Source: Agrobacterium vitis (GTDB lineage: Bacteria; Pseudomonadota; Alphaproteobacteria; Rhizobiales; Rhizobiaceae). From it: DNA of 64,000 nt. The translations under genes and the position numbers were made by a program. The first letter of the stretch is position 1; every line of letters begins with the position of its first letter. The DNA lies in assembly GCF_014926405.1 (NCBI RefSeq), contig NZ_JACXXJ020000005.1, positions 2,547,001 through 2,611,000 of the forward strand, read 5' to 3'. Positions 27,576 through 36,912 of the stretch are shown here, piece by piece. The notes under the pieces were generated by a model. It made no database searches. It was not told where the DNA came from and saw only the letters and a program-made list of their open reading frames with translations.

Positions 27576-27589
27576 TGCAAGCGCTTTGG
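27576..27589. promoter_or_regulatory. LacI-type operator O2 near aglR
   Basis: TGCAAGCGCTTTGG shares the right half and the central GCGC of O1 and differs at three positions in the left half. It lies 37 bases before the aglR start, so it probably mediates autoregulation. Its centre is 169 bases from that of O1. Confidence 0.6.
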
Positions 27590-27625
27590 GCGCGGGAGAC
27601 CCGAGCGAAGGGAGAAATAAGCCTC

Positions 27626-28654
27626 GTGAATTTGAAGCAATTGTCGCAGCTGCTCGGTCTGTCGCAGACGACGATCAGCCGGGCGTTGAACGGCTATCCG
27701 GAGGTCAACGAAGAGACCCGCCAGCGCGTTGCCAAGGCAGCTGCCGAGACCGGCTATCGGCCAAACCGCGCAGCCCTGCGGCTGGCAACCGGCAAGGCCG
27801 GCTCGCTCGGACTGGTCATGCCGATTTCCCCGGAACGTAGCTCCGACATCCACTTCGCGGAATTCCAGAGCGGGCTTGCCGAGACCTGTCTTCAGCATGA
27901 ATTTCACTTCGTCATCATTCCGGCCCATCCACAGGCGGAAGAGCAGGCCATTCGCGGTCTAGTCGGCAGCGGCGCCGTGGATGCCTTTTACCTCGCCTAT
28001 CTGCGGGCCAATGATCCGCGCATTGCCATGGCGAAATCGCTTTCGGTACCCTTCATCATCCACGGCCGCTCGCAGGGCATACCGGAAGACTATCCCTATC
28101 TCGATATCGACAATGAAGGCGCCTTCCGGCAGGCGACTGATCTGATGATCGGGCTTGGCCACCGCCGATTTGCGCTTTTGAACGGTCCGGCAGACCTCGA
28201 TTTCGCCCTGCGCCGATTGCAAGGTGCGCAAAAGGCGCTTGCAGCCGCAGGCCTTGGCCTGCCGCCGGAGGCAATCAGCCACACGTTGATGACTGATGAG
28301 TGGGGCTACCGGAAAATGAGCGCCCTCCTTCAAGGGCCGGATCGTCCAACGGCAGTGCTTTGCGCCAGTACGGTGCTGGCGCTTGGGGCTGTGCGGGCCA
28401 TCAACGATGCCGGGCTGACGGTGGGCCACGATATTTCGCTGATCGCCCATGACGACGATCTGCCGCTGCTAAAGCCGGAACATTTCCGCGTGCCGCTGAC
28501 CACGACGCGCTCGTCGCTCCGAGACGCGGGCCGGCGCGTGGCGCAGCGGCTGATCGCCGACATCGCCCAGCCCCCGGTGGGGCCTCCCCTCCAGGAAATC
28601 TGGCAGGCTGAACTGGTCATCCGGGCCTCGACCGGCCCGGCGCCTGGAAAATGA
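27626..28654 (+). CDS. aglR: LacI-family repressor of the alpha-glucoside operon
   Basis: A 342-residue regulator. The N-terminal helix-turn-helix (LKQLSQLLGLSQTTISRALN, then GYPEVNEETRQRVAKAA and the hinge-helix region) is classical for LacI. The remainder is a sugar-binding periplasmic-type domain. The GTG at 27626 is chosen because it places the HTH at the very N-terminus, with GGGAGA about 10 bases upstream; the frame is open much further upstream but that part is non-coding control DNA. It is divergent from aglE and ends one base short of the convergent folD gene. Confidence 0.9.
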   Translation: MNLKQLSQLLGLSQTTISRALNGYPEVNEETRQRVAKAAAETGYRPNRAALRLATGKAGSLGLVMPISPERSSDIHFAEFQSGLAETCLQHEFHFVIIPAHPQAEEQAIRGLVGSGAVDAFYLAYLRANDPRIAMAKSLSVPFIIHGRSQGIPEDYPYLDIDNEGAFRQATDLMIGLGHRRFALLNGPADLDFALRRLQGAQKALAAAGLGLPPEAISHTLMTDEWGYRKMSALLQGPDRPTAVLCASTVLALGAVRAINDAGLTVGHDISLIAHDDDLPLLKPEHFRVPLTTTRSSLRDAGRRVAQRLIADIAQPPVGPPLQEIWQAELVIRASTGPAPGK

Positions 28655-28655
28655 C

Positions 28656-29555
28656 TCAGAATTTCGGCGGCTGCTTGCCTGCGCCACGATAGGCCGCGAT
28701 CGCCGTATTGGCCATCAGCATGGCGATGGTCATTGGTCCAACCCCGCCCGGAACGGGGGTGATGGCACCCGCCCTTTGTGCACAGTCTGTAAAGGCGACA
28801 TCGCCGACCAGCTTGGTTTTGCCCTCGCCTTTTTCAGGGGCTGCGACGCGGTTGATGCCGACGTCGATCACCGTCGCCCCCTCTTTCACCCACTCGGCCT
28901 TGACCATTTCAGCCCGACCGACCGCTGCCACCAGAATATCCGCCTGGCGGGCCAGGGACGCCAAATCGCGGCTGCGGGAATGGGCCATGGTCACGGTGGC
29001 ATTGGCGTTGAGCAACAATTGGCCCATCGGCTTGCCAAACAGGTTGGAACGGCCAATCACCAGCGCGTTCAGGCCGGAAAGATCAACTCCATGGATCTGG
29101 CGCACCAGCAGCATGGCACCTGCCGGTGTGCAGGAAATCAGCCCGGTCTCGAGATCGCCGGTCGCCAGCTTGCCGGCATTGACCACATGCAGACCATCCA
29201 CGTCCTTTTCCGGCAGGATGGACTGGATGACCGCCTCGCTGTCGAAATGCTTGGGCAGCGGCAATTGGACGAGGATGCCATGAATGGCGGGATCGGCATT
29301 GAGGCTCGCCACCAGATCCAGCAATTGCTGCTGGCTGGTCTCTTCCGGTAAGGTATGCTGAACCGAATTAAAACCGCATTGTTTGGCCATGCGGCCCTTG
29401 GAACCGACATAGGCGTGACTGGCCGGATCATCGCCGACGATGATCACGGCAAGACCGACCTTCTGGCCGCTGTCTCTTTCAAATGTCTCGGAACTGATCT
29501 TGACGGCCTCAATTACCGATGCCGCAACCTGTTTTCCGTCAATCACCGTTGCCAC
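28656..29555 (-). CDS. folD: Bifunctional methylenetetrahydrofolate dehydrogenase/cyclohydrolase
   Basis: A 299-residue cytosolic enzyme that interconverts 5,10-methylene-, methenyl- and 10-formyl-tetrahydrofolate using NADP. Family motifs are present: [13 protein letters not shown] with the catalytic lysine, [26 protein letters not shown] and the dinucleotide site [15 protein letters not shown]. The GTG at 29555 (reading [13 protein letters not shown]) gives the normal family start and has AGAGGAAA upstream; the longer frame to 29591 is less likely. It is not obviously co-transcribed with a neighbour. Confidence 0.94.
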   Translation of the reverse strand: MATVIDGKQVAASVIEAVKISSETFERDSGQKVGLAVIIVGDDPASHAYVGSKGRMAKQCGFNSVQHTLPEETSQQQLLDLVASLNADPAIHGILVQLPLPKHFDSEAVIQSILPEKDVDGLHVVNAGKLATGDLETGLISCTPAGAMLLVRQIHGVDLSGLNALVIGRSNLFGKPMGQLLLNANATVTMAHSRSRDLASLARQADILVAAVGRAEMVKAEWVKEGATVIDVGINRVAAPEKGEGKTKLVGDVAFTDCAQRAGAITPVPGGVGPMTIAMLMANTAIAAYRGAGKQPPKF

Positions 29556-29708
29556 GCTGGATTTCCTCTCGCTGAAAGGCTTACGAGCCATCTCAAATCT
29601 GGCTCATGGGACAACGGTAGCTACCACTGCCATCAGCGCTTTCAAACGCAAAAACACGGGCTGGCGTTAAAAAATCATCGTGATCCGTGAAGGCGGGTTG
29701 AAGTGCAG

Positions 29709-30638
29709 TTATTGTTGCGCGGCCGCCTTGTCGCGGCGGGCCGAGAGCTTGAAGCGTAGCACATGCAAGAGGAAGACCGGAATGCCGATCAGATAGCGGC
29801 GCCACAACCGGCTCGGCTCCCGTGTCAAACGGTAGAGCCACTCACAGCGGATCTTGCGCATCCATTGCGGTGCGCGTGGCATGGTGCCGGAGACAAAATC
29901 GAACAGAGCGCCGACGCCGAACACCACACGCGCATGCTGCGGCTTGATATGCTGGGCAATCCATTTTTCCTGCAAGGGGGTGCCCATGCCGACCAGCAGC
30001 ACGTCGATCTTGGCGTCCTCAAGCCGTTCGAGAATGATCGGCAGCTCCTCGCTATCAAAAAAGCCGTCGGCCACCGGTACGAATTCGTGCCATGGCGCAT
30101 GTTTGCGGAAGCGGGCGACAGCACCTGCCAGCACACCGGGCTTTGCGCCGATCAAGCCGATGCGGCGCGGCTCTTCCATATAGGTAAAGAGCGCTGGCAC
30201 GAAATCCGTGCCGTTCAGATTGGCCGCAAAGGGCTCGCCATCGATGATGCTCGCCGCCAGATCCATGCCGATCCCATCCGGCAGGACGATATGTCCTTTA
30301 AGGACATCGCGATAGGCGGAGTCCTTGAGCATGATATTGATATTATTGGCATTGAGGAAGGAGACCTGCGCATGCGCACCAGGCGTTGCCGCATATTGGG
30401 CGATCAGGCTGAGGCCCGAAACCCAGGAGAGATCAAAGATCGGCATGCCGAACAGGATCTTTTTTGGGGCAATCTGCTCTGCTGTTGAAATCAGGTTCAT
30501 CGGGTGGAACTCATCATCATGATGGAGGCGACCCCAGTCTCCAGCCAGATCCTGGCGAACCCTATGAATAAGGCGCGCCGTGCTGATCTGCTCATCAGCA
30601 TCTGCGACGGGGGCTTTGCGCTTGGTAACGGTGTTCAT
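29709..30638 (-). CDS. WecG/TagA/CpsF-family glycosyltransferase
   Basis: A 309-residue glycosyltransferase of family GT26, which adds a sugar (for example N-acetylmannosamine-type residues) to a lipid-linked intermediate in surface polysaccharide synthesis. Diagnostic blocks are FLNANNINIML, VLPDGIGMDLA, LLVGMGTPLQEKWI and the basic C-terminal REPSRLWRRYLIG segment thought to contact the membrane. The ATG at 30638 (MNTVTKRK) has no strong ribosome-binding site, and 30500 (MNLISTAEQ) is an alternative that fits the conserved domain. No other polysaccharide genes are nearby, so the product is unknown. Confidence 0.85.
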   Translation of the reverse strand: MNTVTKRKAPVADADEQISTARLIHRVRQDLAGDWGRLHHDDEFHPMNLISTAEQIAPKKILFGMPIFDLSWVSGLSLIAQYAATPGAHAQVSFLNANNINIMLKDSAYRDVLKGHIVLPDGIGMDLAASIIDGEPFAANLNGTDFVPALFTYMEEPRRIGLIGAKPGVLAGAVARFRKHAPWHEFVPVADGFFDSEELPIILERLEDAKIDVLLVGMGTPLQEKWIAQHIKPQHARVVFGVGALFDFVSGTMPRAPQWMRKIRCEWLYRLTREPSRLWRRYLIGIPVFLLHVLRFKLSARRDKAAAQQ

Positions 30639-30814
30639 AAATATGACGAGCCAGATTGAAACCAAGCCCAGACTAGCAGGCAGGCATAAAATCCGACTTA
30701 AGTAGCCCGCTAGAAATACAGGCTTTTCGTTTATACTTCGTTTACCGTGATCGTTCCAGCCATGCCTCTCATAAGAAGGCGCAAAGATGTGAACCGCATC
30801 CTCGCCCTTCAAAG

Positions 30815-30861
30815 GATTTCGAATATTTCAAATGCATCAAACGCTTGAAATATTCGAAATC
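30815..30861. repeat. Perfect 17-bp inverted repeat downstream of the flagellar operon
   Basis: GATTTCGAATATTTCAA (30815-30831) is repeated exactly in inverse orientation at 30845-30861, with a 13-base spacer. It lies 36 bases beyond the stop of the last flagellar accessory gene. No T-run follows on either strand, so it may be a protein-binding site or a processing/termination structure. Confidence 0.65.
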
Positions 30862-30896
30862 GGAGTACCAACCGCCATCTTCAATGGCCGTTCGCA

Positions 30897-31427
30897 TCAA
30901 TGCGCAGGCGCCGCACCGTCCGGGGCCTTCTCTCCTTCAACGATCTTGACCGCTGGCAGCAGCTTCGGCTTGCCGCCGCCACCTTCGCGGATATCGTCCT
31001 TGCCGAGGAAGTCCAACTGCTCGATCAGCACGTCATTGATGACATCGCTGCCGAGGCGTTTGTTGATGCCGGTCTTGATGGCCTGCTTGAAACCGTCGAC
31101 ATCGAGCTTGGTCGATTTCGACAGATCAACCATCGAGTTGCCGACCAGCAGGGTAAACAATTGGTCCGTCATCAGCGCCGTCATCGGCATTTGCATGGCG
31201 CCAGCTTTTTCCTTGTCGACCATGAAGGAGAACCGGCCAATGAAATAGCCTTTCACCTTGCCGTTCTCGAGAAATGGCACAGTGATGGCTTCCCCGCGCA
31301 CCACTTCAGTCGGCGGCGCCTTGGCCTCTTCGACCGGCGGTGGCGCGGTGGCCACCTGGATCGAAAAGTAGACGGCGACGAGAGCGACGATGCAGGCCCA
31401 TACGCCGGCAATGACAATCTTGACCAT
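30897..31427 (-). CDS. Membrane-anchored FliL-like flagellar accessory protein
   Basis: A 176-residue protein with an N-terminal membrane helix (IVIAGVWACIVALVAVYF, residues 4-21), a short proline-rich spacer and a periplasmic domain. The region from about 95 to 145 (FKQAIKTGINKRLGSDVINDVLIEQLDF) has the amphipathic pattern seen in the end of FliL, which supports the stator near the basal body. The similarity is distant and is an inference. Its start overlaps the preceding stop codon by one base (TAATG), so it is translationally coupled to the FlgN-like gene. It is the last gene of the flgE-to-fliR transcript series. Confidence 0.6.
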   Translation of the reverse strand: MVKIVIAGVWACIVALVAVYFSIQVATAPPPVEEAKAPPTEVVRGEAITVPFLENGKVKGYFIGRFSFMVDKEKAGAMQMPMTALMTDQLFTLLVGNSMVDLSKSTKLDVDGFKQAIKTGINKRLGSDVINDVLIEQLDFLGKDDIREGGGGKPKLLPAVKIVEGEKAPDGAAPAH

Positions 31428-31792
31428 TAATTTTCTCTGTAGAGAAACTGTTCCTGGGAATAGGTACCATCATTATCGGCATCCTGAACGGCGCTGCGCA
31501 GAATATCGGCCACCGCACGCACAGCATCCAGATGCGCCTCGACCCGTCTTGCGTTCAAGGCCAGCTTTTTCTTCAGCCCATGCATCTGCTCGACATAATT
31601 GATGGCAATTTCCTTGGGATCGGTATCGCGAAACAACATTGTCAGTTCGTAAAGGCAGCGACTTTTGTGGGCGTTCGAGACCTTGAAATCAAACTGCGGA
31701 TCATTGCCGATTCGATGATTTTCGTTGTCGACAATCATTTCGAGACGACCGAGAACGGTCTTGATCCGGTAGTCGTTGGACACATGTTCCAT
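31427..31792 (-). CDS. FlgN-like flagellar export chaperone (putative)
   Basis: A helical, charged protein of 121 residues. The length, the predicted coiled-coil pattern (RLEMIVDNENHRIGND near the start, EQMHGLKKKLALNARRVEA in the middle) and the ending ILRSAVQDADNDGTYSQEQF resemble alphaproteobacterial FlgN-type chaperones, which escort the hook-filament junction proteins FlgK and FlgL; both are encoded in the same gene series. The ATG at 31792 (MEHVSNDYRIK) has AAGGAACAG about 8 bases upstream. The assignment is from pattern and context only. Confidence 0.55.
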   Translation of the reverse strand: MEHVSNDYRIKTVLGRLEMIVDNENHRIGNDPQFDFKVSNAHKSRCLYELTMLFRDTDPKEIAINYVEQMHGLKKKLALNARRVEAHLDAVRAVADILRSAVQDADNDGTYSQEQFLYREN

Positions 31793-31966
31793 GAAAAATC
31801 TGTTCCTTGAATTCCGACCGCCAAGCGCCCGCGCTGTGGCGCTAGGGCTGATGTCACTTTTTAATCTGCGCATATTTTTATGTTGAGCCCAGTCGGTAGG
31901 CAGGCACCCCAAGGGATGTGGGATAATCGTGCACTGCTACAAACTGTGTGCCTCACGGCGATAAGA

Positions 31967-32566
31967 TCAGACTGTGGCTGCGCCAGAGAAGGGCGCCTTT
32001 ACCGTGTCAGTTGCCTCTTCGGGACCCGAAAGGCCGAGTGACTTGCGCTCGATCTCGTCAAGCCGCATCTGCGCCATGTTCTGCTGAGCGGGGTCTGTCG
32101 TGGCGTTCTGGGCGCCCTTGTTGCGCAGTTTTGCCATTTCATCGGCATACATCTGCTTGGCAATGCCAACACCACCACGCTCGGAAATGGTATTGCCGAT
32201 CTGCTCGGCCATCATGCTTTTCCAGATTTCACCAGCATTGCCCTTGCCAAAAACAGCTTCACTATCCTTGGGCAGCATGTTGGAAATGAAATTCTGCAAC
32301 ACGATACCTTCATATTGCCGGTAAGGCTTGGGAATATCGCTCGCCTTGATCGTATTGGTGGCGCGATTGGCCAGCCCCGCCTTGGTGGAAGCGCCGTCGT
32401 TCAAAGTGTTCATCGCCACTTCGAAACCGGCGCTTTTTTCGTTCAGGCTGGCAGCCTGGACACTGGCGCGTGCCGATTGCAGCCTTTGCTGGGCCTCTGC
32501 CATGGCAGACGGTTCGGCCGCCCGCACAACATCCATAACAAGATCGCTTGGAGGAGAAATAGCCAC
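31967..32566 (-). CDS. Rod-binding protein, FlgJ-like
   Basis: A protein of about 199 residues carrying the FlgJ N-terminal rod-binding domain. The core YRQYEGIVLQNFISNMLPKD, followed by WKSMMAEQIGNTISERGGVGIAKQM, matches the helical segment that caps rod assembly. The muramidase domain of enterobacterial FlgJ is absent, as in other alphaproteobacteria; the lytic transglycosylase gene at 42676-43263 could supply that activity. The GTG at 32566 (VAISPPSDLV) has AGGGA about 9 bases upstream; the frame extends to a GTG at 32599. It likely acts in the periplasm. Confidence 0.78.
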   Translation of the reverse strand: MAISPPSDLVMDVVRAAEPSAMAEAQQRLQSARASVQAASLNEKSAGFEVAMNTLNDGASTKAGLANRATNTIKASDIPKPYRQYEGIVLQNFISNMLPKDSEAVFGKGNAGEIWKSMMAEQIGNTISERGGVGIAKQMYADEMAKLRNKGAQNATTDPAQQNMAQMRLDEIERKSLGLSGPEEATDTVKAPFSGAATV

Positions 32567-32598
32567 GGTGTTCGTTCCCTGAAAATCAACTGGAACCA

Positions 32599-33012
32599 CT
32601 ATCTCTCGTGAAGCTTGCTGGAGGCTGGTGTGGCAAATGTCAGGTCGATCAGATCCTGAAGCGTTTCGTCTTCGGCCTCGCGATCCTCGTGTCCGCGCGC
32701 CTCGAGCATCTTTTCTTGCAGCCGTTCCGCCTTGGTGCGCTGGCGCAAAACCTTGTTTTCCTGCACCCGCTGCACATCGGCCATGCGCCGGTCATCGCCG
32801 GAAAGCCGATCGAAGCGGTCTGCATAGGATTGGGCAAACAGCCTATGCACCGGGTCCATCGACCCCAGTGCCTCGATCACCCGTTCGAGGCCAGCGGCAA
32901 TTTCCTGGCGCTGGCGCGCGGTCTCGACGAGATCGTATTCGGCGATCTTTTCCAAATGCCGCTGCACGGCCACCAGCCGCTTCAATTTCTTGGATTTCTT
33001 ATCGGGTCCCAT
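32599..33012 (-). CDS. FliJ-like coiled-coil protein
   Basis: A protein of 137 residues, almost wholly helical and highly charged, with long coiled-coil heptads (LVETARQRQEIAAGLERV; later QENKVLRQRTKAERLQEKM). Size, composition and position after fliR suggest a FliJ-type export component linking the FliI ATPase to the FlhA gate. Sequence similarity alone cannot prove it, because FliJ proteins diverge strongly. No other fliJ candidate is visible in the window. There are 63 bases to fliR upstream. Confidence 0.5.
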   Translation of the reverse strand: MGPDKKSKKLKRLVAVQRHLEKIAEYDLVETARQRQEIAAGLERVIEALGSMDPVHRLFAQSYADRFDRLSGDDRRMADVQRVQENKVLRQRTKAERLQEKMLEARGHEDREAEDETLQDLIDLTFATPASSKLHER

Positions 33013-33075
33013 GACACGGCCTCATCGAGAGCATCGCACTCATCCCTGGCTCTGTCATGTCAGTTGCCCCTCATG

Positions 33076-33828
33076 TCAATGCCCCAGGAAGATCGGTATG
33101 AAAGCATCGGCGAACTGGCGCATCATCACCCCGATCGACCAATAAACCAGCAGCATTCCCCCGGTGATAAGATAGGGGGTGGAGATGTAGTAGACCGGGA
33201 TCTGCGGTGCCAGCTTGTTGACCAGGCCGACGCCGAGATTGAACATCAGGCCATAGATGATGAAGGGGCTGGAAAGCCGCAGCATCAGCATATAGGTCCG
33301 CGAGGCGGTATCCGTCAGCGTTATCAGCATCTTCTGGGTATCGGGCACGCCGCCCATCGGCATGACGGTATAGCTGTCTATCAGCGCCCGGAAGACGACA
33401 TGGTGAAAATCCATCATGAACAGCATCATCAGCCCGCAAAAGCTGATCATGTTGGTCATCTGGTTTTCGGCACCGTCTTCCAGAACATCCGCCGTGGCCG
33501 TGCTGTTGAAACCGATCATCATCGTCAAGATAGCACCGGCAAATTGCAGGCCAAGCGTGAAAAATCGGGTAATCAGCCCAAAGACGGCGCCGATCAGCGT
33601 TTCCGTAAAGATCAACGCGACAAAAATCGAACCGCCGCTGCTCACCTTGGGATACACGGTGTCCCACACAAGCGGCGTGCAGGCCATGGAAACCGCGACC
33701 GCGAGCAACAGGCGGATCTGGGTGGGAATGCGCGAGGACGCAAAACCCGGCATGGTCATGAAACAGGAACCGATACGGCAAAACACCAGAAACAGCGCCA
33801 GTACCGATCCTTGCGGATCAGTGATCAT
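33076..33828 (-). CDS. fliR: Flagellar export apparatus protein FliR
   Basis: A 250-residue inner-membrane protein of the FliR/SctT family, part of the FliPQR export gate. About six hydrophobic helices are evident, starting [21 protein letters not shown], the conserved first helix. Its ATG overlaps the flhA stop by 4 bases (ATGA), indicating coupled translation. Length is typical (about 250-260). Confidence 0.94.
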   Translation of the reverse strand: MITDPQGSVLALFLVFCRIGSCFMTMPGFASSRIPTQIRLLLAVAVSMACTPLVWDTVYPKVSSGGSIFVALIFTETLIGAVFGLITRFFTLGLQFAGAILTMMIGFNSTATADVLEDGAENQMTNMISFCGLMMLFMMDFHHVVFRALIDSYTVMPMGGVPDTQKMLITLTDTASRTYMLMLRLSSPFIIYGLMFNLGVGLVNKLAPQIPVYYISTPYLITGGMLLVYWSIGVMMRQFADAFIPIFLGH

Positions 33829-35915
33829 GAAATCGATCCCAGGATCTTGATTTCGATGCCTTTGGCCAATTCGACATGTGACAGCACCGGCAGGGTTGCA
33901 AACAAGCGTTCAATAATCATGCGCACATAAGACCGCGTTTCCGGCGACGTGACAAGCACGAAAGGCAGGCCGCGGTCCATGAATTCACGGATAACCCGGC
34001 TTGCCTGCTCGCTGAACTCTTCCAGCGAACGCGGGTCGATATCGAATTCGACAACCTCACCCTTGTTGTCGCGCTTCAGGGCCTGATGGAAGACCAGATC
34101 CCATTTGCTGCCCAATCGCAGAACCCGCAGCACGCCATTGTCGGTCAGATCGCCGCACAATTGCTGAGCCATGCGCACACGCACATGTTCAACGATCTGC
34201 TCGGTCTTGCGCACATGCGGCGCCAGTTCGGCCACGGCCTCGAGGATCAGATGCAGGTTACGGATCGACACCCGTTCGGCCAACAACAGTTTCAACACGG
34301 CTTGCAAGCCTGAATAGGACATATGCGAGGAGCAGATTTCGTCTGCCAGCTTCTTATATTCAGGATCGAGCCGATCGATCAGGATTTTCACGTCCTTATA
34401 GGACAAGAGCTGAGGCAGATTGTTGCGGATAACCTCGCTCAAATGGGTTAGCACGACAGAGACATTGTCGATCGGATGAAAGCCTTCGCGCTTCAAGTCT
34501 TCGGTAAAGGCTTCCATGATCGAGACGGCTGGCATGCCAAAGGCGGGTTCGCGAATTTCGTCACCGGGAATGCGCGGCTTGCGGCCATTGCCGGTGACAA
34601 CGAGCACTTCGCCAACCCGCAACAGGTTCGAGGCGATGGTCGTGCCATGGACCCGAATATGATAAGACTTGTCCGGGATGGCGATATCGTCCGTCACCTT
34701 GATTTCAGGCACGACAAAACCGTATTGGCTAGCGAATTTCTTGCGCATCTTGCCGACGCGGAAAGCCAGTTCCTGATGCGAGCCAAGCAGGCGGGTCGAA
34801 ACCAGCTTGCCGAGCGCCAGCTCGATCTCGGAGGTTTTCAGCACGCTCTTGACCGAATCCTTTTCGGCTTCCTTGTTCTGAATAACCTTCTTTTCCTCGA
34901 CCTGGCGCTTGGCAAGGTTCACGGCTTCCACCTGGCGGGGAATGTACCAGCTGCCGAACGCCATGATACCGCCGAGGGTCACGAAGGGCAGCAAGGGCAG
35001 GCCCGGAATGATCGCCAGAAGGAACATCAGGCCAGAAGCGACCGACAACGCACGCGGATAGCCGCTCAGCTGGTTGATGACCGCTTCGTCCGTGGACCCG
35101 GCATTGCCGCCACGGGTGACGAGCAGGCCGGCGGCAAGCGAAACGATCAGAGCGGGGATCTGCGAGACCAGACCATCGCCCACCGAGAGCTTGACGAACA
35201 CATCGGCTGCTTCGCTGATGGGCATGCCATGGCGGAAGTAACCGATGATAATGCCACCGACGATATTGATGGCGGTGATGATCAGACCAGCGACCGCGTC
35301 GCCGCGCACGAATTTCGAGGCACCGTCCATCGCGCCGAAGAAGGAGCTTTCCTGCTCCAGTTCCTTGCGCCGGCGTTGAGCTTCGCTTTCCTCGATAATC
35401 CCCGCCGAGAGATCGGCATCGATCGCCATCTGCTTGCCGGGAATGGCATCCAACGTGAAGCGGGCGCCCACTTCCGCGATACGGGTGGCACCCTTGGTGA
35501 TGACGATGAAGTTGACGGTGACCAGAATCGCAAACACGATCAGACCGATCACGAAATCGCCGGACATGACCAGGTTGGCAAAGCCAGCAATGACACTGCC
35601 AGCCGCATCATGACCCTGATGACCATGCGACAGGATAACCCGCGTTGTCGCGATATTCAGCGACAGGCGCACCATGGTCGAAATCAGCAGAATGGTCGGG
35701 AAAGATGAGAAATCCAGCGGCCGTTGTATCCAGAGCGACACCATCAGGATCAAAACGGAAAGGGCAATGGAAAACGCCAGCCCCATATCGATCAGGAAGG
35801 GTGGGATCGGTAGAAAGAGAATGCAGAGAATAGCGACAATGCCCATGGCAAAGCCGATTTCTCGGCCGCGATTATTGGCAATTGTCGGAAGTGAGGTCGT
35901 CGGTGCTTGCGCCAT
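33825..35915 (-). CDS. flhA: Flagellar export gate protein FlhA
   Basis: A protein of about 696 residues. The N-terminal half has roughly eight membrane helices (beginning [21 protein letters not shown]) with the conserved cytoplasmic FHIPEP-type loop ([19 protein letters not shown]). The C-terminal half is the nonamer-forming cytoplasmic domain that docks substrate-chaperone complexes. Two ATGs are possible, 35927 (MEQDMAQAP) and 35915 (MAQAPTT); neither has an ideally spaced ribosome-binding site, and the shorter matches the usual N-terminus better. It is followed by overlapping fliR. Confidence 0.95.
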   Translation of the reverse strand: MAQAPTTSLPTIANNRGREIGFAMGIVAILCILFLPIPPFLIDMGLAFSIALSVLILMVSLWIQRPLDFSSFPTILLISTMVRLSLNIATTRVILSHGHQGHDAAGSVIAGFANLVMSGDFVIGLIVFAILVTVNFIVITKGATRIAEVGARFTLDAIPGKQMAIDADLSAGIIEESEAQRRRKELEQESSFFGAMDGASKFVRGDAVAGLIITAINIVGGIIIGYFRHGMPISEAADVFVKLSVGDGLVSQIPALIVSLAAGLLVTRGGNAGSTDEAVINQLSGYPRALSVASGLMFLLAIIPGLPLLPFVTLGGIMAFGSWYIPRQVEAVNLAKRQVEEKKVIQNKEAEKDSVKSVLKTSEIELALGKLVSTRLLGSHQELAFRVGKMRKKFASQYGFVVPEIKVTDDIAIPDKSYHIRVHGTTIASNLLRVGEVLVVTGNGRKPRIPGDEIREPAFGMPAVSIMEAFTEDLKREGFHPIDNVSVVLTHLSEVIRNNLPQLLSYKDVKILIDRLDPEYKKLADEICSSHMSYSGLQAVLKLLLAERVSIRNLHLILEAVAELAPHVRKTEQIVEHVRVRMAQQLCGDLTDNGVLRVLRLGSKWDLVFHQALKRDNKGEVVEFDIDPRSLEEFSEQASRVIREFMDRGLPFVLVTSPETRSYVRMIIERLFATLPVLSHVELAKGIEIKILGSIS

Positions 35916-36038
35916 GTCCTGTTCCATCTCTTCATGAGAAGGCTGGCGGAACGAGAATCCGCCATTATGGCGACAGGATTAGCGGACAAAGCTTGCGCGA
36001 GGATGCCCTTATCTCAGGACGAACGGCTGCACAGTGAT

Positions 36039-36305
36039 TTAAAAGCCGGATTGGACCCGGGAAAACACCAGATTGGCAAAAATCGAAATTTGAGACCCGA
36101 CAAAGGGAGCGGAAATACCGATCGTCACCATGATCGCAACGATTTTTGGGACGAATGTCAGGGTCATTTCCTGGATCTGGGTCAATGCCTGGATCAAGGC
36201 GACCACGACGCCGACGATCATCGCGGCCAGAACGGCTGGCCCCGAGGCAATCAGCACGGTCCATACAGCGGCGCGCATGATATCGAGGGCATCTGCTTCA
36301 TTCAT
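36039..36305 (-). CDS. fliQ: Flagellar export apparatus protein FliQ
   Basis: A protein of 88 residues with two membrane helices (VWTVLIASGPAVLAAMIVGV and IVAIMVTIGISAPFVGSQIS) joined by the conserved LIQALTQIQEMTLTFVPK loop, diagnostic for FliQ/SctS. It forms part of the export gate with FliP and FliR. The ATG at 36305 is preceded by GGAGGA with 6 bases between; the longer frame to 36359 runs into the upstream hairpin. Confidence 0.95.
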   Translation of the reverse strand: MNEADALDIMRAAVWTVLIASGPAVLAAMIVGVVVALIQALTQIQEMTLTFVPKIVAIMVTIGISAPFVGSQISIFANLVFSRVQSGF

Positions 36306-36358
36306 CGGCATTCCTCCAGCGGCATCATGCCACCTGACACGACTCAATTGATAAAGCA

Positions 36359-36392
36359 AAATTCCTCAAATCCCAATCGATTTGAGGAATTT
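36359..36392 (-). terminator. Perfect hairpin between flgD and fliQ
   Basis: AAATTCCTCAAATC (36359-36372) and GATTTGAGGAATTT (36379-36392) form a perfect 14-bp stem with a 6-base loop. On the minus strand TTTTGCTTTATC follows, a moderately T-rich tail. It may end or attenuate transcription from flgD into fliQ-flhA-fliR. Confidence 0.6.
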
Positions 36393-36456
36393 CACAGTCG
36401 TTAAAGCCTTTTGCATTTTCCATCTCGACCGGTTACGGCGGAATGGAAATGACCGA

Positions 36457-36912
36457 TCAGGAGCCGCTCGAGAAGTTGACGCCGGTCTGCAACTCTACTG
36501 TGCCACCGCTGCTGGTGGTGAGTGTCACGGCGTCGTCGGCGACCTTGACGTTGGAGACAACACCGGTCGTTTCGCCGTCCGAGCTTGTCACCGTCTTGCC
36601 GACGATATCACCAGCCCGTGTCAAGGCTTCCGCCTGCAACATGCTGCGCAGCAAGGTATTGGTCTTAATGGATTGCTCGACCTGCGAATAGGTTGCAAGC
36701 TGAGACACTTGCTCCGTGGCAGACATCGGATCCGTCGGGTCCTGATTCTGCAACTGCGCGATCAGAAGCTGAAGGAAGCTGTTATAGTCCATGGATGCGT
36801 CTGCCGCATCCGAGTTGGCCGATGCGTTGGCGAACGGATTGGTATAAGTCGCCGAACTCGAAGAGGACGAGGAACTTGTTGATGTCGCTGAAGTCGTTGC
36901 GTCTACCGCCAT
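36457..36912 (-). CDS. flgD: Flagellar hook cap protein FlgD
   Basis: A protein of 151 residues, the scaffold that caps the growing hook. After a serine-rich N-terminus (about residues 7-22) the conserved segment [19 protein letters not shown] and the following [10 protein letters not shown] are diagnostic for FlgD. It is short, lacking most of the C-terminal Ig-like domains of enterobacterial FlgD, as usual in rhizobia. Its start overlaps the flbT 3' end by 10 bases. Confidence 0.93.
   Translation of the reverse strand: MAVDATTSATSTSSSSSSSSATYTNPFANASANSDAADASMDYNSFLQLLIAQLQNQDPTDPMSATEQVSQLATYSQVEQSIKTNTLLRSMLQAEALTRAGDIVGKTVTSSDGETTGVVSNVKVADDAVTLTTSSGGTVELQTGVNFSSGS

Noticed and set aside
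34476..35708. 410-codon open frame on the plus strand opposite flhA
   Set aside because: It is a complement of the conserved flhA sequence and is rich in His/Gln/Asp typical of antisense frames.
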